Part shown: piece by piece, positions 57,650-64,000 of the stretch
How positions within the stretch are numbered: the first letter of the stretch is position 1
Layout of the letters: each line of letters begins with the position of its first letter
Origin: Sanghuangporus weigelae
Lineage: Eukaryota; Basidiomycota; Agaricomycetes; Hymenochaetales; Hymenochaetaceae
Direction of reading: 5' to 3'
Assembly (NCBI GenBank): GCA_033182465.1
Contig: CP137326.1
Coordinates: 2,174,199 to 2,238,198, forward strand
Length of the DNA: 64,000 bases
Notes under the pieces: generated by a model
Databases searched by the model: none
What the model was told of the DNA's origin: nothing
The model's input: only the letters and a program-made list of their open reading frames with translations
Program-made: the position numbers and the translations under genes

Positions 57650-58160
57650 CAGCTATCCTCGCCATCAAGCGCAACTCCCAATTGCTGTAAGAAACTTCGC
57701 TCGCCACCGTCGCATCTCGACTCAACGACTTTCTAGATTTAATCAAGAAGACATTCGCAAAGTTTTAAATCCTGTACCTTCTAGAGTCGAGTCAGATGGG
57801 TCGCCGGGGAAGATTGCGGAAAATGACTACTTGATGAAATGTGCGTGTGCGACTTTTGTCCTCCGGCTCTATCTGACTTACTCCGTGTAGGCTGCCCGTA
57901 TAACACACGTCCCCACCTATCGAAATCCTCTGCAACGTTTGATTGGCATTCTTGGTGCAATCGCGACGACACGGCACCAAGCCGCTGCAGATGTTTTGCG
58001 TGCCCTTGTTGCAAGCGGATATGCTGCAGTTACGACAGAAATTGTTCTCAGATGGATCGGATTAAGCTTACAGGAGTACGCGGCCGATCCGCGAGGTGAA
58101 GATAGCTGGAAGCGGAAAGATCAGGGTGTATATCTTCTCACTGCTGTCGCGACGCTCAGG
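57650..58160 (+). pseudogene. CSE1: CSE1 (exportin-2) fragment A, chimeric
   Basis: Plus-strand fragments of the importin-alpha re-exporter. The order is abnormal. RVESDGSPGKIAENDYLMK (about 57790-57840) and LQRLIGILGAIA (57929-57965) come from a later part of the protein. They are fused directly to HQAAADVLRALVASGYAAVTTEIVLRWIGL and EDSWKRKDQ..VYLLTAVATL (57970-58160), which come earlier in normal CSE1, as shown by the arrangement at 58740-59200. The joint at about 57966 keeps the frame. The preceding minisatellite is also in the same open frame. A recombination chimera, not a functional gene. Confidence 0.75.
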
Positions 58161-59860
58161 TAAGATGCTCTCTTCCTGTCGACCTGCTGCCCTCATTCTT
58201 TAGCTTGTTTCCGTTCTTCCACTTCTCCTGCGCCATCTCGGTTCTGTCAATTGCGTCATATGCAATCAATCTCTCAATTCTTGAAACTGCGCACTCTATA
58301 TTTGGACGATGGCGGTCTGAGATGCGCACTGACGAGTTATGCACAGTCATCAACTTCGTCCTGGCCCAGTTCGCGTTCCTACAAGTTCTCCGTTACACTG
58401 GAGAGATGCTCCTCGACAGCCCATTGCCTCCAAACAAAGACGCGGAGACTGTCGCGCAAGCAATGCTTGTCCTCCTCAATATTTTCGATGACCTTGTGTG
58501 CCAGAGCCTCTCGCGTTCGCCTATATGGCCTCGTAAGACAGTCACTCCGTTTTCTTAGCACGGCTATCCGCTCTGGGAATTATCGAGTAATTATCGAGAG
58601 CCGGGAGACTATCGAGGCCTTGTTGAAGGCGGTGTCGTACCGAATGTGTTGCTGGGGACTCATGAAGTAGTGCAGTTTGAAGACGACGCTCTGGAATATG
58701 TGCGTCTCGATCTCACATTTGCTAGTGCGAGTTCGGCTGCGATTGCTGACGGTCCGACTGCAGAAGGAACGACACGACGCCAAGCCGCTGCAGATGTTCT
58801 GCTTGCCCTTGTTACAAGCGGTCATGCTGCAGTTACGACAGAAATTGTTCTCCGATGGATCGGATTAGGCGTACGGGAGTACGCGTGCGATCTGCAACGT
58901 GAAGATAGCTGGAAGCGGAAAGACCAGAATGTATATCTTCTCACTGCTGTCGCAACGCTTGGAGCTACCGGTCAGGTAAGAAGCTTTATTCTGTCGACCT
59001 GCTGCCCTCGTTCTTTAATCATCTCGCAGCAAGGAGTGACGAGCACAAATGCTCTGGTTGATGCCGTAGACTTCTTTTCACGAAACGTGTTCGAGGACCT
59101 ACAAGCCGATTCTAACGCGGTGCATCTGATCCTCCAAGTTGACGCGATTCGCTTCTTATACTGTTTTCGAAATCAGGCAGGTTTATTATACACCTCTTGA
59201 CCTTCGAAGAATTTTATTGATGGTATCATTGCAGCTCACAAAGAAACAACTTGTTTCCGTCCTTCCACTCCTGTGCCGACTCGGTTCTTCCGATTGTGTC
59301 ACGTATACGTACGCCGCAACAACTATCGAACGGATCCTCGTCATCGAGTGCAACTCCCAATTACTGTAAGAAACTTTGCTTGCCACCGCCGCATCTCGAC
59401 TCAACGACTTTCTAGATTTAATCAAGAAGACATTCGCGAAGTTTTAAAAGCTGTACCTTCTAGAGTCGAATCAGGCGGTCGCCGGAGAAGATTGCGGAAA
59501 ATGACTACTTGATTAAGTGTGCGTGTGCGGCTTTTATCCTCCGGCTCCATCTGAATTACTCCATGTAGGTGTCATGCGTGTCATACTTACTGCCCGTTCG
59601 ACGCTCGTCCCCATCTACCAAAACATTCTGCAACGTTTGATTGGCGTTCTTGGAGCAATCGCGAAGAGTCCGAGCAATCCAAAAATTTACCAATATATAT
59701 TTGAAGCCGTATCTGCTCTAATAAGGTACGTGGACATGGAGATTCCGTACAAATCGTACTAGACCTGTGTGTAGGTTTACTGTCGCAACATCTCTGGCGT
59801 CGCTTTCGACCTTTGAGAAAAATCTTTTCGGACCGTTTACGATTATCTTAGAACAGGACA
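58161..59860 (+). pseudogene. CSE1: CSE1 (exportin-2) fragment B, nearly colinear but disrupted
   Basis: The longest run in normal order. Upstream HEAT-repeat part: AFLQVLRYTGEMLLDSP and AQAMLVLLNIFDDLVCQ (about 58370-58500). Then VVQFEDDALEYVRLDLTF, TTRRQAAADVLLALVTSGHAAVTTEIVLRWIGLG and VYLLTAVATLGATGQ (58670-58975). Then GVTSTNALVDAVDFFSRNVFEDL, VDAIRFLYCFRNQ and KKQLVSVLPLLCRLGSSD (59035-59290). Then FNQEDIREVL, RVILTARSTLVPIYQNILQRLIGVLGAIAKSPSNPKIYQYIFEA and a TVATSLASLSTFEKNLFG segment (59420-59830). Frames are broken between blocks (deletions after LVCQ; the KIAENDYLMK block is shifted). CSE1 returns importin-alpha to the cytosol. Confidence 0.82.
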
Positions 59861-60130
59861 TCGACCGTCAGTCATCACCACCCCTGCGATTTTCCTGACC
59901 GCACACTGACTGCTCAGATAGAACTCACTCCTTACGTGTTCCAAGTTATCTCGCAAATGCTGGAACTACACTGTGGAGAAATTCCTGCCGAATATTGGTC
60001 ACTTTTTCTATTTCTTCTTCAACCGTCAAGTTGGGCGCAGAAAGGAAGTATTCCTGGTCTCGTTCACCTCCTAAAAGCTTTCTTGCACCTATCAAAGCAG
60101 TGGATGCGTACGCATCCGAGTTTTTGAAGC
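59861..60130 (+). pseudogene. CSE1: CSE1 fragment, late HEAT-repeat region
   Basis: Continues fragment B after an intron: IELTPYVFQVISQMLELHCGEIPAEYW, then LQPSSWAQKGSIPGLVHLLKAFL. The family would continue with a 'D...m...gqf...lavvqqrLI.sK..dd.Gf.ll' block, which is absent here because the sequence switches to unrelated BAG-type sequence after FLHLSKQWM (about 60110). The missing block is found only in the last copy, at 63350-63470. Confidence 0.75.
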
Positions 60131-60830
60131 TTTTCCCACGACCGCACGATCTGCGCCCAGCCTACCTCAGCCGGCCCCAGCGCCCCTCGCACAACGTGCA
60201 GTCCATCTGCGCCTGCATACTCATGCGCAAGCTCGTATGCCTACCCAGAGGGTCGTGACGCCGTCTTCCCTTTCCCTGGTCCTGCACCCACATTACATCA
60301 GCGCGAGCTCTATCTCCGCGCCTTGGAGCAAGAACGTGAAGAAATTTTGGCTACAAAGCGTTCCAACTCCAGCCCGAGTGCTTTGGTATCTCCTTCCGCC
60401 GAGGCGTACGTTCGCCCAGATTATGACGTCGACGAGGATGACTCCGATTCTGACGATGATGAGATGCGACCTCGATTCGATGACCGTGGGCGTCAGCTTA
60501 TCTTCCGAGAGACGGTCCGACAGCGATAGGCCCGACTGGAGTACCTCCGCCGACAGGACTTTGCTAGGCGTATTGCACACCGAGGGCTAGAAGATTCCAG
60601 AGCTTCTGCATACGCCATCAAGCGTCTTCCGCCTCCACGAGCTCGTCCGATCGAACACGTCAATGCTGCTATCAAGATCCAACGCGCGTATCGTCTGCAC
60701 AGAACTGTCAAGGGCTTGAGCGACTTGACGAAGCGCGTATACGAAGCTCATGAGACGTTCTTGAACGAGCCTTGCGTGTCCGCGCGCGTGAGCCTGCAAG
60801 TAGAAATCGTAGTCATAAACGCTCGTCACG
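60131..60830 (+). pseudogene. BAG-type co-chaperone fragment with IQ motif
   Basis: A frame with GPAPTLHQRELYLRALEQEREEIL, an acidic stretch (DVDEDDSDSDDDEM), then, after an in-frame TAG at about 60527, ARLEYLRRQDFARRI and an IQ motif AAIKIQRAYRLHRTVKGLSDLTKRV. Basidiomycete proteins with an IQ motif followed by a BAG domain have this order; the BAG domain itself is missing, because the sequence switches near 60850. It is a fragment, inserted between two CSE1 pieces. The assignment is family-level and from memory. Confidence 0.5.
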
Positions 60831-60849
60831 CCCTGGTCCACGTTCTCAT

Positions 60850-61720
60850 CGTGACGTGCAGGATGGGTCTACGCACTGGTGAAGCACGGCGGTGCGCCTG
60901 CACCCCGAAAGATCCGGACGACGGTTATGTGGGGCGACCGAGGCGGAACCCCGATAAATGCAACGGAAGACGAAGATGACGGTGCTGCTTCAGCTTCCGA
61001 GGCAGGTCCTTCGCGCTTGTCGACGCCTGCTCCTCCTACGTCGAACGGTACTGGAAAGACATGGGAAGAGGTGTGTGCTACACGTTTCTTCTTTGATTGT
61101 CGTGCTTGCCGAATTCTGCTTTCGTGAACTTTAGCTTTTCACAGCGCGGGAAGAAGAACGTGCTCGAGCCATACGTGAAGGCAAGATGGACGACCCGACG
61201 AAGCCGCAACGACTCGAGGGAGCTATCACTATGGTCGGAACCTGTCGAGACATGTGTCCCGAGTTCGAGCGCTACCGGCGAGAAAGGGAGAACAACCTCG
61301 ATAAATCGGAATGCGTGCGTCCATGTTAACTCCTGAGTGATGTTGACTTTAAGCTGTACTTACGACTTTGCTATTTTGCTTGCGGGCGTTAGATTATCGG
61401 AACTCTCGACTACCTCTTCCACGACCTCATTCCAAGAGGTGGCTTCGCAGAGACTCAAGCATTTGTCTGGGATCGCTCTCGAGCTGCACGCAACGATTTC
61501 ACGATTCAGCAAGACAGCGGACCAATAGCTATCGAGTGTCACGAACAATGCACGCGTTTTCATATCCTTTCACTCCACCTCATATACGACGTACCTACGT
61601 TCAATCGAGCTTTGGAGGTCCAGCAGCTTATGAATTGTGAGTCCTCGACCTTGTCACTCACCACTTTGTTGTCTGAATCTTTACGCCTGCAAAAGCTCTG
61701 CCGTCTCTGAAGGAGCTCTA
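60850..61720 (+). pseudogene. SAC3: SAC3/GANP fragment
   Basis: Starts in a Gly/Arg-type low-complexity region (MWGDRGGTPINATEDEDDG), then, after a plausible intron, EEERARAIREGKMDDPTK, LEGAITMVGTCRDMCPEFERYRRERENNLDKSE (the SAC3 N-terminal Cys motif). Then GTLDYLFHDLIPRGGFAETQAFVWDRSRAARNDFTIQQ and PIAIECHEQCTRFHILSLHLIYD, finishing at LKELYDDQRGR. SAC3 is the mRNA-export scaffold of the TREX-2 complex. Only the N-terminal third is present, an internal exon (between NNLDKSE and GTLDYLF) is lost, and the frame shifts repeatedly. It joins CSE1 sequence again at 61740. Confidence 0.75.
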
Positions 61721-61740
61721 CGACGATCAAAGAGGAAGGG

Positions 61741-63510
61741 ATGAATCATCTAACGGCTGGTGTTTCTTCTCAAATAAAGACCGGTATTTTTCAGCTCGCT
61801 GAAGCGTGTGCTCATCGGTATCCGGAGCTGCTTATTAGCTCAAATTCAGTTGAAGCTTTCGGTCGTACTCTCTGGGGTCTTCTGAGTGGCGGTGTTAAAG
61901 GCGTTGTCGTGCCGAATGTATCGCTGGGGACTCATGAAGTAGAGCAGTTTGAAGACGACTCTATCGAACGTGTGCGTCTCGATCGATCATTTGCTTGTGC
62001 AAGTTCGGCTGCGATTGCTGACAGTCTGACCACAGAAGGAACGACACGGCGTCAAGCCGCTGCAGATGTTCCGCATGCCCTTGTTGCAAGCGGATATGCT
62101 GCAGTTACGACAATATTGTTCTCCGATGGATCAGATTGAGCTTACAGGAGTATGCATGCGATCTGTGAGTGAAGATAGTTGGAAGTGGAAAGACCAGAGT
62201 GTATATCTTCTCGCTGCTGTCGCGACGCTCAGGTAAGATGCTCTCTTCTGTCGATCTGCTGCCCTCATTCTTTGATTATCTCTCAGGAAGGAGTGACGAG
62301 CACAAATGCTCTGGTTGATACTATAGACTTCTTTTCACGAAACGTATTCGAGGACCTACAAGTCGATTCCGACACCGTGCATCCGATCGTTCAAGTCAAC
62401 TCGATTCGCTTCTTATGCTGTTTTCGAAATCAGGCAGGTCGTTTAAGCACCTCTTGACCTTCGAAGAGTCTCATTGATGTCACTATTACAGCTTACAAAT
62501 GAACAGCTTGTTTCCGTCCTTCCACGCCTGTACCAACTTGGTTCGTCTAATTGCGTCACTTATGCGCATGTCGCGACAACTATCGAACGGATCCTCGTCA
62601 TTAAGCGCAGCTCATAATTGCTGTAAGAAGCTTTGTTCACCACCACCGCATCTCGACTCAACGTCATTCTAGGTTTAATGAAGAAGACGTCCGTGAAGTT
62701 TCAAATGCCGTACCTTCTAGAGTCGAGTCAGGTGGGTGGCTGGAGAAGATTGCGAAAAATGACTACTTGATGAAATGTGAGTGTGCGGCTTTTGTCCTCC
62801 GGCTCCATCTGAATTACTCCGGTTAGGTGTCATGCGTGTCATGCTCATTGCCCGTATGACGCTCGTCCCCATCTATCAAAATATTCTGCAGTGTTTGATT
62901 GGCATTCTTGGAGCAATCGCAAAGAAATCTGAGCAATCGAAAATTTGACCAATGTATATTTGAAAGCAATATCTGCTCTAATGAGGTGCGTGGACACGAA
63001 GATTGTGCAAAACTCGTATTAGACCTGTGTGTATGTAAACCATCACAGCGTCTCCGGAGTCGCTTTCGAACCCTGAAAAGAATCTTTCCAGACCGTTCAC
63101 GATTATCTTACAACAGGACATCGACCGTTGGTTATTAGTGCCCGTGGGTTGTTCCTGACCATATACTGACTGCTCAGATAGAATTCACTTCTGGCGTGTC
63201 CCAAATTGCCTCCTAAATGCTAGAACTACATCACGGAGAAATTCCTGCCAATTACCGATCACTTTTACCATTTCTTCTTCAACCATCAAGCTGGGTGCAG
63301 AAAGGAAGTATTCCTGGTCTCATTTACATCTTAAAAGCTTTCCTGCGTACAGATGCTGCAATATTAGTAAGCATGGGACAATTCACAAGCATTTTAGCTG
63401 TTGTGCAGCAGAAACTGTACTCGTCGAAAATCAATGATACTTGGGGCCTTGAGCTGCTTGAAGTGATAGTTTCATATATTCTAACGTTGCATTTGACCAG
63501 TACATGAAGA
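61741..63510 (+). pseudogene. CSE1: CSE1 (exportin-2) fragment C, most telomere-proximal
   Basis: Begins further upstream in the protein than the other copies: SQIKTGIFQLAEACAHRYPELL, SVEAFGRTLWGLL, HEVEQFEDDSIERVRLDRSF, RRQAAADVPHALVASGYAAVTT. Then GVTSTNALVDTIDFFSRNVFEDLQ, EQLVSVLP, NEEDVREVS, KIAKNDYLMK, LVPIYQNILQCLIGILGAIAK, MLELHHGEIPANYRSLLPFLLQPSSW, GSIPGLIYILKAFLRTDAAILVSMGQFTSILAVVQQKL, ending GLELLEVIVSY (63470). Stops and frameshifts occur after AVTT, after KR-S and after GAIAKK. The block order is normal. About 75-85% residue similarity to fragment B is apparent by eye. Confidence 0.82.
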
Positions 63511-63813
63511 GCATTGTAACTATGCGGCTATAGACTACTTGCATAGACAACTATGTATATCTATTTATTCTTTACAATGGCTATAGATGTGAAAGGACTG
63601 ACACCGGATTTCCTTATCGGTGCAATAGAAGAGGTGCAGCCTCAGTAAGTATTGTACTGCAGTGCATAAATTGGACACTCGGTAGGGATACTATGCAGAA
63701 ACCAAGATACAATATGTGCAATGTATATTACTGTAATAACAATATGAGGTCAGATCTAAATATTACAATAGTGATACCATTCTGTTTGGATCAAAATTTG
63801 ATACAGAATAAAA
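63511..63813. other. Subtelomeric spacer
   Basis: About 300 AT-rich bases between the last CSE1 relic and the terminal repeat. A short frame at about 63575-63650 resembles nothing I know. No gene. Confidence 0.4.
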
Positions 63814-64000
63814 GGCTTAGGGTTAGGCTTAGGGTTAGGCTTAGGGTTAGGCTTAGGGTTAGGCTTTAGGGTTAGGCTTAGGGTTAGGCTTTAGGGTTAG
63901 GCTTAGGGTTAGGCTTTAGGGTTAGGCTTAGGGTTAGGCTTAGGGTTAGGCTTAGGGTTAGGGTTAGGCTTAGGGTTAGGCTTAGGGTTAGGCTTAGGGT
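63814..64000 (+). repeat. Terminal TTAGGG/TTAGGC compound telomere-like array
   Basis: 187 bases of GGCTTAGGGTTA 12-bp units. Three units are 13 bp with TTTAGGG, and one is a plain TTAGGGTTAGGG step. The array continues to the last base of the window. Its G-rich strand reads 5' to 3' toward the window end, the orientation of a right chromosome end. TTAGGG is the usual fungal telomere unit; regular alternation with TTAGGC is unusual. Whether it is the true end or a subtelomeric array cannot be told. Confidence 0.8.

Noticed and set aside
58161-59860. A functional CSE1 gene
   Set aside because: Required blocks are missing or frameshifted, and the 3' end switches into BAG/IQ and SAC3 fragments.

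Overview
The window looks like about 64 kb from the end of a basidiomycete (probably Agaricomycete) chromosome. The evidence is dense short GT-AG introns (about 50-60 nt), several genes of the basidiomycete-restricted multi-pass families DUF6533 and DUF6534, a thaumatin-like secreted protein of the basidiomycete type, a Ty1/copia retrotransposon, and TTAGGG-type repeats running to the last base. Species cannot be fixed from the sequence alone.

Layout. (1) 1-20752, minus strand: a degenerate tandem array of DUF6533 membrane-protein genes (starts at 906, 10725, 15058 and 19070), with relics of an aldo/keto reductase (AKR) gene between units. Only the AKR at the head of the array (19735-20752) is intact. 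The array is interrupted by a copia element (1425-8067, perfect 5-bp target duplication, 320-bp LTRs) that itself carries an unrelated 1.76-kb insertion, and by a near-perfect 1037-bp foldback element (16055-17091). (2) 21945-23621 and 34421-36432: two DUF6534 seven-helix-type genes, each next to an AKR gene, which points to an old segmental duplication of an AKR+DUF6534 module. (3) 26306-28181: a protein-kinase-fold gene that has lost both catalytic aspartates (pseudokinase). (4) 30259-31635: a GT15 alpha-1,2-mannosyltransferase (KRE2/KTR family), divergent from a second intact AKR (32290-33309). (5) 36433-40980: gene-poor relic region with a DUF6533 pseudogene and an orphan 2OG-oxygenase N-terminus. 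(6) 40981-56401: conventional gene-rich segment with a small secreted protein, a thaumatin-like protein, farnesyl diphosphate synthase (ERG20), a hypothetical gene, a DUR3-type urea/Na+ symporter, a one-pass membrane protein and a kinesin-7-like motor. (7) 57250-64000: subtelomere with a C-rich minisatellite, shuffled partial copies of the exportin gene CSE1, pieces of a BAG/IQ-motif gene and of SAC3, then a 12-bp compound repeat alternating TTAGGG and TTAGGC.

The housekeeping genes (ERG20, DUR3, kinesin, mannosyltransferase) do not form an evident pathway. The repeated coupling of AKR with DUF6533/DUF6534 membrane proteins is the most suggestive functional association, and the array shows active birth, death and transposon invasion. 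I did not find a prokaryote-style defence system, CRISPR array or tRNA gene.
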